NCBI GenBank assembly: GCA_002344975.1
Contig: DDUV01000105.1
Coordinates: 22,505-42,865 of the forward strand
DNA length: 20,361 nucleotides
From: Saprospiraceae bacterium UBA2329
Lineage (GTDB): Bacteria > Bacteroidota > Bacteroidia > Chitinophagales > Saprospiraceae
Direction of reading: 5' to 3'
This document shows positions 1 to 6,010 of the stretch, piece by piece. Position numbers and translations under genes: made by a program. Position 1 is the stretch's first letter. Each line of letters starts with the position of its first letter. The notes under the pieces are model-generated. The model searched no databases and was not told where the DNA came from. It worked only from the letters and a program-made list of their open reading frames with translations.

Positions 1-24
1 CATTTTAAGTGTCTTATCTAATCC

Positions 25-56
25 TTTGGCCTAAAGAAAATGAGCATTTATTTTTG
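25..56 (+). promoter_or_regulatory. Promoter-like sequence without an obvious gene
   Basis: TTTG at 25-28 and TATTTTTG at 49-56 are separated by 20 bases, which fits the Bacteroidota primary-sigma promoter (TTTG-N19/20-TAnnTTTG). It points right, into the convergent 3' end of the first rlpA gene, and no credible reading frame follows it. It may drive a short RNA or be a chance match in AT-rich sequence. Confidence 0.35.
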
Positions 57-65
57 CCCCACTAC

Positions 66-102
66 AAAGGATTTGCCCCGAAACTCCGGCGACAAATCCT
101 TT
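66..102. repeat. 10-bp inverted repeat
   Basis: AAAGGATTTG (66-75) is perfectly complementary to CAAATCCTTT (93-102) across a 17-base loop that can itself pair partly. It lies just past the stop of the leftward rlpA gene. There is no clear T-run on either side, so it is a weak terminator or RNA hairpin rather than a classic intrinsic terminator. Confidence 0.5.
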
Positions 103-128
103 CACAAATTAGTACGATGAATTGTTGA

Positions 129-884
129 TCAGCCTTCTTTCAAAGACACCACATGGCCTTTGACCTTGTGTTTGGCAGCGAGATTCTTATTGTACGCTGC
201 GGCTGAAGCGGCTGTATCGAATGGGCCGATGATGACTTTATAAGGGATTTTCTGGTCGGCGCCTTTGTAAGTGACCAACAAATCTTTGAATCCCTTTTTG
301 CGCATTTCTTCCACGCGCGCCTCGGCATTGGCTTTGTCGCTGTAAGCGCCTACCTGAACGCCAAACCCGGACTGGATAGGCTTGAGGGCGTCGGCGCGGT
401 AAGTGCCAGGCGCTACCGGACCTTTTTCAACGGCAGGAGCGCTACCTCCTTTGGGCGTCACTTTTTCCGCCTCTTTGGAATAGGCCGCTACGGGCTTATC
501 GCCGGCGCAGGTTTTGCCGTCGCCTCTGCTCACTAAATCAATTCTGACCTGAGCCGTGCCGGCCTGAATCAAACCAATTTTTTCGGCGGCAGCGCGCGAC
601 AGCGAAACGATGCGCCCTTTGACGGCAAGGCAGCAGTCATTGACGCGAACTTCAACCGACTGTTGGTTATCCAAGCGGGTGATGAGGATGCGCGAGCCAA
701 TAGGCAGGTTGTGGTGGGCGGCCGTGAGCGCATACTTATCGTACAGCTCTCCACCGACGGTTTTTTTGCCGTGCAGGTTGTCGGCGTAATACCCGGCGAT
801 ACCGGTTTCAGACCATTGAGCGTGTACTGCCGTGAGGCTAAACAGGGCGATGATCGCCGAGAAAAGTTTTTGCTTGTTCCACAT
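129..884 (-). CDS. rlpA: RlpA-family septal ring protein with SPOR domain (copy 1)
   Basis: A 251-aa exported cell-wall protein. Residues 1-23 form a Sec signal peptide (hydrophobic core IIALFSLTAV, cut after HAQ). Residues 24-118 are the RlpA double-psi beta-barrel, which cleaves glycan strands lacking stem peptides in studied homologues. Residues 174-248 are a SPOR domain that binds such denuded septal peptidoglycan. Residues matching the acidic/His/Asp set of active RlpA are present: E46 in GGELYD, H57 in TAAHH, D83 in VNDCC. The usual NDRGP motif reads NDCCL and the Asp of the IIDLS motif is Ser, so activity may be altered. Cys84/85 and Cys126 could form a disulfide in the periplasm. A paralogue lies directly upstream on the same strand. 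Family call is secure; enzymatic activity is not. Confidence 0.9.
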   Translation of the reverse strand: MWNKQKLFSAIIALFSLTAVHAQWSETGIAGYYADNLHGKKTVGGELYDKYALTAAHHNLPIGSRILITRLDNQQSVEVRVNDCCLAVKGRIVSLSRAAAEKIGLIQAGTAQVRIDLVSRGDGKTCAGDKPVAAYSKEAEKVTPKGGSAPAVEKGPVAPGTYRADALKPIQSGFGVQVGAYSDKANAEARVEEMRKKGFKDLLVTYKGADQKIPYKVIIGPFDTAASAAAYNKNLAAKHKVKGHVVSLKEG

Positions 885-900
885 AAATGCTGTTTTTTGA

Positions 901-934
901 CGAATGTATAACCATTTGACGAAACTGCCAACAA
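901..934 (-). promoter_or_regulatory. Predicted Bacteroidota promoter of rlpA copy 1
   Basis: On the minus strand a TTGTTGG -33 element (928-934) is 19 bases from TACATTCG (901-908), one mismatch from TAnnTTTG. It lies 17 bases before the ATG at 884. This suggests the first rlpA copy has its own promoter besides any read-through from copy 2. Confidence 0.4.
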
Positions 935-954
935 TGCAAGCCCGAAAAATTTTA

Positions 955-1806
955 TTACAATTTCAACTCTGTTATGACGCCATCTATTCCGGCCTTTCCT
1001 TTCAGCTCTTTTTGTGCCGTTTCAGCCTCTGTTCTGGATGAAAATGCACCCCGATAAACGCGGTACAAGGTTTTGTCTCCCTGCGGAAATTCTTTGACAA
1101 AAACATCGCTAAATCCTTGTTTGTTAATTTTTTGTGCAAAATTATTCGCATTGTCCTTGCTACCGAAAGCACCTAATTGCAAGACAATACCCGTGGAAGG
1201 TGGCTCCTGCACGACCGGCGATTCGAGGGCTGTTTCGGCAACAGAGCCGGGCTGTGTTTTTTCTTTACGAGGCGCGGGAGGCGTTTGCTCCGGTCTCGTT
1301 GTGGCCGTCACCTCCGTTTCTTTGGTGATGACCGTTTCTTTAGCTCTCCAGGGAGTGGGGTCCCACTGTTTTTTGCGATCGCAGGCGCAGTGCCCCTCGC
1401 CTGGTTCCACCAATTCTACAATGACCGGGGCTACCCCGTCGGCAATGAGGTGAAGTTTTTTGGCCGCTGCTTTGGACACATCAATGACCCGATCGGATCG
1501 ATGCGGGCCGCAATCGTTGATGCGCACTTCTACCGATTGGCCGCTTCGAGCATTTGTCACGCGTACAATGGACCCCATCGGAAGGCTGCGGTGTGCTGCT
1601 GTCAGTTCGTTTTTATTGTATCGTTCTCCGCTGGCAGTTGATCTGCCATGAAATTTGTCGGCATAGTAGGAGGCGTTGCCGGTTTCCTGCCAGGTCCATT
1701 GTGCAGACAAGGAGAGTTGCAGAAGCAGTGCGGTGAAAAGCAGGCAAGCCCGCAAAAATTCATTCATCATGTTGCTGGTTTTGTGGAGTTGAAACGATTT
1801 TTTCAT
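955..1806 (-). CDS. rlpA: RlpA-family septal ring protein with SPOR domain (copy 2)
   Basis: A 283-aa exported protein with the same architecture as its downstream neighbour: signal peptide to about residue 35 (LSLSAQ cut site), RlpA double-psi barrel at about 39-133, a Pro/Thr/Glu-rich linker, and a C-terminal SPOR domain from about 206. E61, H72 and D98 match the conserved polar residues, and the core motif is NDCGPH with an intact VIDVS strand, so this copy looks more canonical than copy 1. Cys99 with the CAC at 140-142 parallels the cysteines of copy 1. An in-frame ATG at 1770 would give a more compact signal peptide and is an equally plausible start; neither start has a Shine-Dalgarno sequence. 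The tandem arrangement indicates gene duplication within the lineage. Confidence 0.88.
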   Translation of the reverse strand: MKKSFQLHKTSNMMNEFLRACLLFTALLLQLSLSAQWTWQETGNASYYADKFHGRSTASGERYNKNELTAAHRSLPMGSIVRVTNARSGQSVEVRINDCGPHRSDRVIDVSKAAAKKLHLIADGVAPVIVELVEPGEGHCACDRKKQWDPTPWRAKETVITKETEVTATTRPEQTPPAPRKEKTQPGSVAETALESPVVQEPPSTGIVLQLGAFGSKDNANNFAQKINKQGFSDVFVKEFPQGDKTLYRVYRGAFSSRTEAETAQKELKGKAGIDGVITELKL

Positions 1807-1960
1807 TTTTTTTCATTTGCAGGAAGTCATAAAGAAATCAAAAAATCAGAACGCTAATTCAAAATAATTTCTTTACTTAAATTTTAAAATATTGAAAATC
1901 AATTTATTAATTTAAAAAAACTTTCACAATTCAAGTCCAGTAGAAAATGAAAATGTACTA

Positions 1961-1989
1961 TTTTCGGGTGCCGGGCGGCTGCATCTTTG
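1961..1989 (+). promoter_or_regulatory. Promoter-like sequence for the small RNA candidate
   Basis: TTTTCGG (1961-1967) as -33 and CATCTTTG (1982-1989) as -7 are spaced about 17 bases apart after TTTT, close to the Bacteroidota promoter TTTG-N19-TAnnTTTG. A start of transcription near 1994 would follow. The upstream 1860-1960 stretch is very AT-rich, which is common before strong bacterial promoters. Confidence 0.4.
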
Positions 1990-1993
1990 CATT

Positions 1994-2160
1994 GTCAAAC
2001 GAAATAAGACGACGACGACTTACTGCTAACATTATGATCCGCGAATAACAAATTATAATCTCGTGAAAGACTAAAGAGTATCAAAGGATACTCGCATTTG
2101 GTATGTAGATAGCCTCTCAAAGCTCTTTTCGACCGGCTGGAAAACCCAGCCGGTTTTTTT
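1994..2160 (+). ncRNA. Candidate small RNA or rpe leader RNA
   Basis: About 167 bases between a promoter-like sequence and a strong intrinsic terminator, with no coding capacity beyond an ATG followed by three codons (2034). Visible structure: a perfect 7-bp hairpin GAGTATC-AAAG-GATACTC (2076-2093), possible pairing of CGAAA near the 5' end (from about 2000) with TTTCG at about 2127-2131, and four GAC direct repeats at about 2008-2020. It is not a tRNA, tmRNA end, RNase P or small SRP RNA as far as I can recognise. The terminator ends 12 bases before the rpe start codon, so the element could be an independent sRNA (a 6S-like length is possible) or an attenuator controlling rpe. The rest of the 1807-2172 gap is AT-rich without recognisable genes. 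Confidence 0.5.
2132..2160 (+). terminator. Intrinsic terminator upstream of rpe
   Basis: A 9-bp GC-rich perfect stem, ACCGGCTGG (2132-2140) with CCAGCCGGT (2146-2154), a 5-base loop AAAAC and a seven-T run to 2160. This is a textbook Rho-independent terminator for rightward transcription. Confidence 0.85.
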
Positions 2161-2168
2161 ATTTTTGC
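2160..2168 (+). promoter_or_regulatory. Predicted -7 element of rpe
   Basis: TATTTTTGC matches the Bacteroidota -7 element TAnnTTTG and sits only 4 bases before the rpe ATG, implying a very short or leaderless transcript. The corresponding -33 position falls on CTGG (2137-2140) inside the terminator stem and is a poor match, so the site is tentative. Confidence 0.4.
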
Positions 2169-2172
2169 CCCC

Positions 2173-2859
2173 ATGATACGCAATCACCTCATCGCTCCCT
2201 CTTTATTGGCCGCCGACTTCACTCGCTTGGAGCGGGATGTGGCTATGGTTGAACAAAGCCGCGCCGACTGGCTGCACCTTGATGTCATGGATGGCCGCTT
2301 CGTTCCCAATATCACTTTCGGCATGTTCATTGTGCAGGCCATTCGCAAAATGTCGGCCAAACCTTTGGATGTTCACCTGATGATCGTGGAGCCGGAACGC
2401 TACATCGAGCCGTTTCGGGCTGCCGGCGCCGATGTCATTACCGTGCATTACGAGGCTTGCCCGCACTTGCACCGCACCCTGCAACAGATCAGAGATACCG
2501 GCGCCAAAGCCGGAGTGGCCATCAACCCGCATACCTCGGTAGAGTTGTTGGACGATGTGCTCGAAGACCTTGATTTGGTGTGTATTATGTCGGTCAATCC
2601 GGGTTTCGGCGGTCAGAAGTTCATCTACCGCAGCATACCCAAAATAGCGCGGCTGCGCCAAATGGCCGATGAGCGGAATCTTTACCCGCTTATTGAGGTG
2701 GATGGCGGCGTGGGCCTCCAGAATGCTGAAAAAATACTTCAGGCCGGCGCTGATGTACTCGTCGCCGGCAGCAGTGTTTTCGGCGCCGACAATCCCACCG
2801 AAGCCATTGCCCGGATGAAGGATATCGGGCAGGAAGCAAGGCAGCCGTTTTTGGTATAA
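2173..2859 (+). CDS. rpe: Ribulose-phosphate 3-epimerase
   Basis: A 228-aa cytosolic TIM-barrel enzyme that interconverts D-ribulose 5-phosphate and D-xylulose 5-phosphate in the non-oxidative pentose phosphate pathway. Signature elements appear in order: IAPSLLAADF at residues 7-16, the metal/catalytic segment LHLDVMDGRFVPN, DVHLMI, ITVHYEA, VAINPHT, MSVNPGFGGQKF, the catalytic Asp strand IEVDGG and the phosphate-binding end AGSSVFG. These conserved His and Asp positions carry the divalent metal and acid/base residues in the family. Length is normal. The ATG at 2173 directly follows a -7-like element, and a terminator hairpin lies just upstream, so expression may be tied to the preceding RNA element. 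It converges on ribH with a 7-base gap. Confidence 0.97.
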   Translation: MIRNHLIAPSLLAADFTRLERDVAMVEQSRADWLHLDVMDGRFVPNITFGMFIVQAIRKMSAKPLDVHLMIVEPERYIEPFRAAGADVITVHYEACPHLHRTLQQIRDTGAKAGVAINPHTSVELLDDVLEDLDLVCIMSVNPGFGGQKFIYRSIPKIARLRQMADERNLYPLIEVDGGVGLQNAEKILQAGADVLVAGSSVFGADNPTEAIARMKDIGQEARQPFLV

Positions 2860-2866
2860 GCCTGCC

Positions 2867-3382
2867 TCAAAACCCGATGCGCTTTTTCGGCGTGCCGGAT
2901 TCCTTTTTTAATGCTGCCATGCGTATGGCCGTTGCGGCGGCCTCTACGCCTTTGTTGCCATGTACGCCACCCGCGCGGTCGAGGGCCTGCTGCTCGTTGT
3001 TGGGCGTCAGTACGCCGAAAATGCAGGGTATGCCGGTGGCCAGCGACAATTGTACCAAGCCGTTGGCTACGGCGTGGTTGATGTATTCGTTGTGGTTAGT
3101 TTCTCCCTGAATGACGCAGCCGAGGGCAATGACGGCGTCCATTTTTTTGCTGCTGAGCAGCAGGCGGCAGGCGGCAGGCAACTCGAAGGAGCCGGGTACC
3201 TGCATGGTGTGTATGTTTTCGGGCAAAGCGCCGTGTTTGAGCAGCGCTTCCACACAGCCTTCGTAGAGGGCGTGGGTGATGTGGGCGTTCCAGTCGGCGA
3301 CCGCAATACCGAAAGACATTTCGGCGGCGGAGGGCATGTCGGATTCGTTGTAGGCAGAAAGATTTTTTAATGCGCTGGCCAT
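2867..3382 (-). CDS. ribH: 6,7-dimethyl-8-ribityllumazine synthase
   Basis: A 171-aa enzyme of riboflavin synthesis, joining 5-amino-6-ribitylaminouracil with 3,4-dihydroxybutanone 4-phosphate; family members assemble into pentamers or 60-mer shells. Diagnostic segments: FGIAVADWN (ligand-stacking Trp31), QVPGSFELPAA at 61-71, the substrate loop GCVIQGETNHNEY with catalytic His97, GIPCIFGVLTPNNEQQALDRAGG and the GNKG turn at the C-terminal helix. Length is slightly above the usual 155-165, due to a short N-terminal extension. It converges on rpe. Upstream, between ribH and lpxH, lie about 250 bases of repeats; no clear promoter was seen. Confidence 0.96.
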   Translation of the reverse strand: MASALKNLSAYNESDMPSAAEMSFGIAVADWNAHITHALYEGCVEALLKHGALPENIHTMQVPGSFELPAACRLLLSSKKMDAVIALGCVIQGETNHNEYINHAVANGLVQLSLATGIPCIFGVLTPNNEQQALDRAGGVHGNKGVEAAATAIRMAALKKESGTPKKRIGF

Positions 3383-3437
3383 AGTGGTGGTATTTTTTTA
3401 TTCTGATTTTAATGATGAGCCGCGAGTACGGGCTGTG

Positions 3438-3484
3438 GAGCTGTTGGCTTTGGCTTGTAGTTGCCGGGCTAAAGCCAACAGCTC
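3438..3484. repeat. 14-bp perfect inverted repeat
   Basis: GAGCTGTTGGCTTT (3438-3451) and AAAGCCAACAGCTC (3471-3484) are exact complements around a 19-base spacer that itself starts GGC and ends GGCT. There is no T-run, so it is more like a REP/palindromic dispersed element than a terminator. It lies between lpxH and ribH. Confidence 0.7.
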
Positions 3485-3492
3485 TTGCCTGT

Positions 3493-3600
3493 TGCGTGAG
3501 GGGGCCGAAGGTAGTGACGACGCAGGAGGAGCGACTGAGGCACCCGACGGTGGCGCTTTTGCCGCCCCGACCCTCCAAGAGGAGGGAGACAGCGCCACCG
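3493..3600 (+). repeat. Dispersed modular repeat, copy A
   Basis: A 56-base core (3493-3548) recurs as its reverse complement at 7000-7055 with only two differences. It is followed by a compound palindrome: outer arms CGGTGGCGCT (3548-3557) and AGCGCCACCG (3591-3600), and an inner hairpin CCCTCC-AAGA-GGAGGG (3571-3586). The inner hairpin module also occurs next to copy B, but in direct orientation. No transposase is nearby; the pattern resembles a REP/MITE-type non-autonomous element. Confidence 0.75.
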
Positions 3601-3608
3601 GCACGCCC

Positions 3609-3651
3609 CACTCACCCCTCACACACTCACCCCTCACACACTCACCCCTCG
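3609..3651. repeat. 15-bp tandem repeat (about 2.8 copies)
   Basis: The unit CACTCACCCCTCACA is repeated exactly at 3609-3623 and 3624-3638, with a truncated third copy from 3639. Read leftward, it encodes the last residues and the TGA stop of lpxH. A similar C/A-rich low-complexity tract precedes the epimerase start codon at 7049-7089. Confidence 0.8.
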
Positions 3652-4410
3652 CCCCTGATACCCCTTTTCATTTTCAAAAAAACAAAGCTCCATGCGTTCG
3701 CCGTCGAAGGCCGCGTAGGAGCAGGCGTAGAGCCACTCGCCGGTATTGATGTAGCGGGAGCGGCCGTTTTTGAGGGTAAAATCAATGGGGATGTGGCGAT
3801 GCCCGAAGACGAAAAAATCGGCGGGCACGGTGTCGAGTTTGCGGTTGGCGTAAGCCACGAGCCACTCTTTGTCTTCGCCGAGGAATGCCGGCGCCTCCGG
3901 GTAGAGGGAGCGGCTTTTGCCCGACCAGAACTGCGCCAGCCCGATGCCGAAATTGGGGTGGATGCGCTCGAAGAGCCACTGGTTGAGGCGGCTGGCGAAT
4001 ACTTTTTTGATGCGTTTGTAGCCGTAGTCGTCGGGGCCGAGGCCGTCGCCGTGCCCTATGAAGAAGGTGCTGCCCTGAATTTCTCTTACGATGGGGCTGC
4101 GGAAGGTGGGTATGCCGAGTTCGTTCTCGAAAAAGCCGAACACCCACATGTCGTGGTTGCCGGTGAAGAAGTAGATCGGCAGACCGCCGTCGCGCAGTTC
4201 GGCCAGTTTGCCCAGCAGTCGCACATGGCCTTTGGGCATGACGGTGCGGTACTCGAACCAAAAGTCGAACACATCGCCCACGAGGTAGATGGCGTCGGCG
4301 TCGCGGCTGCACTGATCGAGCCAGCGAACGATTTGCTTTTCGCGCTCGGCGCTGCTGAGGCGGCCCGGCACACCGAGGTGAAAATCGGAAGCGAAGTAGG
4401 TTTTTTTCAC
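3634..4410 (-). CDS. lpxH: UDP-2,3-diacylglucosamine diphosphatase
   Basis: A 258-aa metallophosphoesterase that hydrolyses UDP-2,3-diacylglucosamine to lipid X in lipid A synthesis, at the inner membrane's cytosolic face. All calcineurin-like metal motifs are visible: SDFHLG, VGDVFDFWFEY, TGNHDMW, IGHGDGLG and FGHRHIP. Upstream in-frame sequence as far as 4575 overlaps the dioxygenase gene and has no family similarity, so I place the start at the GTG at 4410, 11 bases after the dioxygenase stop; the protein then begins VKKTYFASDF, as in homologues. This spacing suggests a two-gene transcriptional unit. The C-terminal five residues and stop lie inside a 15-bp tandem repeat, so the tail has probably been remodelled. 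Confidence 0.93.
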   Translation of the reverse strand: MKKTYFASDFHLGVPGRLSSAEREKQIVRWLDQCSRDADAIYLVGDVFDFWFEYRTVMPKGHVRLLGKLAELRDGGLPIYFFTGNHDMWVFGFFENELGIPTFRSPIVREIQGSTFFIGHGDGLGPDDYGYKRIKKVFASRLNQWLFERIHPNFGIGLAQFWSGKSRSLYPEAPAFLGEDKEWLVAYANRKLDTVPADFFVFGHRHIPIDFTLKNGRSRYINTGEWLYACSYAAFDGERMELCFFENEKGYQGRGVSV

Positions 4411-4421
4411 GCCTCGTTGAG

Positions 4422-4940
4422 CTACATTTTTTCCATGACTGTGCCGCAGTGCTTGCAGGTGCGGAGGTCTTCGGAGGCCATAAATTCCTGAATGGCTGCT
4501 TTGATTTGCGTGCCGATGTCCTGAAGTTCGAAGCCTGCCTCGTACAGTTTTTCGTGGCAGTTTTCGCAAAACCACATCAGCTTGTCTATTTCGCCGGGCT
4601 TTCGGTAGCGCTCTATGACTAAGCCCACGGTGCCGGCCGGGCGCTGCGGCGAATGCGGCACGCGGGGCGGCAGCAGGAACATCTCGCCTTCTCGGATGGG
4701 GATGGTTTGCGGTTGGCCGTTTTCGTCAATGATTTTGACGCTCATATCCCCTTTGAGTTGAAAAAAAAGCTCCTCGCCGTCTTCGTAGTGGTAGTCTTTG
4801 CGGCCATTGGGGCCGCCCACCACCATCACGATGTAGTCGTCGTTGGCCTTGTAAATCTGATGATTACCTACCGGTGGCTGCAGCAGTGCGCGGTTGTCGT
4901 CAATCCACTGGTATAGGTTGAATGGTTGGGCAATTGGCAT
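4422..4940 (-). CDS. nbaC: 3-hydroxyanthranilate 3,4-dioxygenase
   Basis: A 172-aa cupin dioxygenase that opens the ring of 3-hydroxyanthranilate to 2-amino-3-carboxymuconate semialdehyde in the kynurenine branch of tryptophan degradation, which can also lead to quinolinate and NAD. Iron ligands H51, E57 (HYEDGEE) and H96 (PPRVPHSPQ) are visible, as are substrate-contacting R47, R100 and E110 at family positions. The C-terminus has the rubredoxin-like second metal site, CENCH at 125-129 and CKHC at 162-165, typical of the bacterial form. The ATG at 4940 begins MPIAQPFNLYQW; longer in-frame sequence is antisense to the neighbouring SDR gene and is not coding. It is divergent from the SDR gene (60 bases) and upstream of lpxH. 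Also called haaO. Confidence 0.95.
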   Translation of the reverse strand: MPIAQPFNLYQWIDDNRALLQPPVGNHQIYKANDDYIVMVVGGPNGRKDYHYEDGEELFFQLKGDMSVKIIDENGQPQTIPIREGEMFLLPPRVPHSPQRPAGTVGLVIERYRKPGEIDKLMWFCENCHEKLYEAGFELQDIGTQIKAAIQEFMASEDLRTCKHCGTVMEKM

Positions 4941-4958
4941 AAGGCTGAAATTTTTTGG

Positions 4959-4987
4959 TAAAAATATGCTAATCTTGCCCGAACAAA
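4959..4987 (-). promoter_or_regulatory. Predicted promoter of the dioxygenase gene
   Basis: On the minus strand TTTG (4984-4987) is followed after 17 bases by TATTTTTA (4959-4966), close to the Bacteroidota -33/-7 pair, 18 bases before the ATG at 4940. The 60-base intergenic region must also contain the SDR promoter; TAATCTTG (4970-4977) is a possible -7 for it, but no matching -33 was found. Confidence 0.35.
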
Positions 4988-5000
4988 GCCATTTGACCAC

Positions 5001-5786
5001 ATGAATTTGAATCTCACCGGAAAAAATGCCCTCGTGGGGGGAAGCAGCAAGGGCATCGGCAAGGCCATTGCCATGGAGTTGGCGGAGTTGGGGGCCAATG
5101 TCACACTCGTATCGCGTTCGCCCGAACTGATGACGACCATCACCCGGCAGATGAAGCGCCGGCCTGGGCAAGACCACGACTTTCTGGCCGCCGACTTCAC
5201 CAACCGCGCCGACTTGCGCACCAAAGTAGCCGCCTTGGTTTCGGCCAAGCCCATCCACATCCTCGTCAACAACACGGGCGGCCCTCCGGGTGGCCCCATT
5301 TTGGATGCAGCGCCGGAGGAGTTTGAGGTGGCGTTTCACAATCACCTCATCATCAATCAAATGTTGGCGCAGCTCGTCGTGCCGGGTATGCTCCGCGAAA
5401 ACTACGGGCGCATCATCAACATCATTTCTACCTCGGTGAAAGCACCTTTGGACGACCTCGGTGTGTCCAATACCGTGCGCGCCGCCGTAGCCAATTGGGC
5501 CAAAACATTGGCCAACGAACTGGGCCGCCACGGCATCACCGTGAACAACGTGCTGCCCGGCCTCACCGACACCGAGCGCCTACACGATCTGATACAGAAA
5601 AAGGCCGTCGCCACCCGCAGCTCTTACGAAACCGTAGCCAATGCCATGCGCAGCAGCGTGCCGGCACAGCGCTTTGCCGAGCCGCACGAAGTGGCCGCCG
5701 CCGCCGCTTTCTTGGCTACACCCGCCGCCGCTTACATCAATGGCACTAATATTACGGTGGACGGGGGAAGGACGAGGAATTTGTAA
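5001..5786 (+). CDS. SDR-family protein with non-canonical active site
   Basis: A 261-aa Rossmann-fold protein of the short-chain dehydrogenase/reductase superfamily. The N-terminal dinucleotide motif GGSSKGIG (13-20), the NNTGG motif (90-94), the core IINIISTS with Ser143 and the C-terminal NGTNITVDGG are all present. At the catalytic YxxxK position the sequence reads S156-N-T-V-R160 (in GVSNTVRAAV), so both the Tyr and the Lys are replaced. Cofactor binding is therefore likely, but a classical dehydrogenase reaction is doubtful. Divergence from the 3-hydroxyanthranilate dioxygenase suggests a role with the kynurenine pathway, perhaps acting on the unstable semialdehyde product; this is inference. 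Automated pipelines may label it 3-oxoacyl-ACP reductase (FabG), which the active site does not support. Confidence 0.88.
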   Translation: MNLNLTGKNALVGGSSKGIGKAIAMELAELGANVTLVSRSPELMTTITRQMKRRPGQDHDFLAADFTNRADLRTKVAALVSAKPIHILVNNTGGPPGGPILDAAPEEFEVAFHNHLIINQMLAQLVVPGMLRENYGRIINIISTSVKAPLDDLGVSNTVRAAVANWAKTLANELGRHGITVNNVLPGLTDTERLHDLIQKKAVATRSSYETVANAMRSSVPAQRFAEPHEVAAAAAFLATPAAAYINGTNITVDGGRTRNL

Positions 5787-5794
5787 ATTCAATA

Positions 5795-5998
5795 TAACTA
5801 TTTGGCTACTCTGCAAGCTGCGAGCCGCGAGCTATGAGCTATGAGCTATGAGTTTGTTTTTCGTTCAGAAATAAGATTTACTATTGGAGGAGATTTCAGA
5901 TTCTAATATTGAAAATGAGTGCTTTTTATTTTTCAAACCTCAAACTCGCAGCTCGCAACTCGTAGCTCGTAGCTTTGGGAAGGCTTGGTAAATAGTTA
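5795..5998. repeat. 204-bp palindromic element (MITE-like)
   Basis: The element is bounded by perfect 9-bp terminal inverted repeats, TAACTATTT (5795-5803) and AAATAGTTA (5990-5998). Inside, two AGCT-rich arms face each other: 5813-5856 carries three GAGCTAT units ending AGTTTG, and 5941-5975 starts CAAACT and continues with the inverted GCTCG/TAGCT series. The central 85 bases are AT-rich and non-coding. It fills almost the whole gap between the SDR and lyase genes. No transposase is seen. Confidence 0.65.
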
Positions 5999-6010
5999 CA
6001 ACTAAATAAC

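Noticed and set aside
1995..2183. Leftward 62-codon open frame across the small RNA region
   Set aside because: Its sequence crosses the terminator and is Lys/Ser-rich without features; the promoter and terminator face the other way.
3412..4491. Long rightward open frame across the repeats and lpxH
   Set aside because: Antisense to lpxH, running through low-complexity repeats; no similarity to any family.
4411..4575. Upstream extension of lpxH to an earlier start
   Set aside because: It overlaps the coding end of the dioxygenase in another frame, and the residues are basic, low-quality sequence unlike LpxH; the GTG at 4410 fits the family start.
4941..5531. In-frame extension of the dioxygenase gene giving a protein of 369 residues
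   Set aside because: The extra part is antisense to the well-supported SDR gene and has no family similarity; the dioxygenase begins at MPIAQPF as in homologues.
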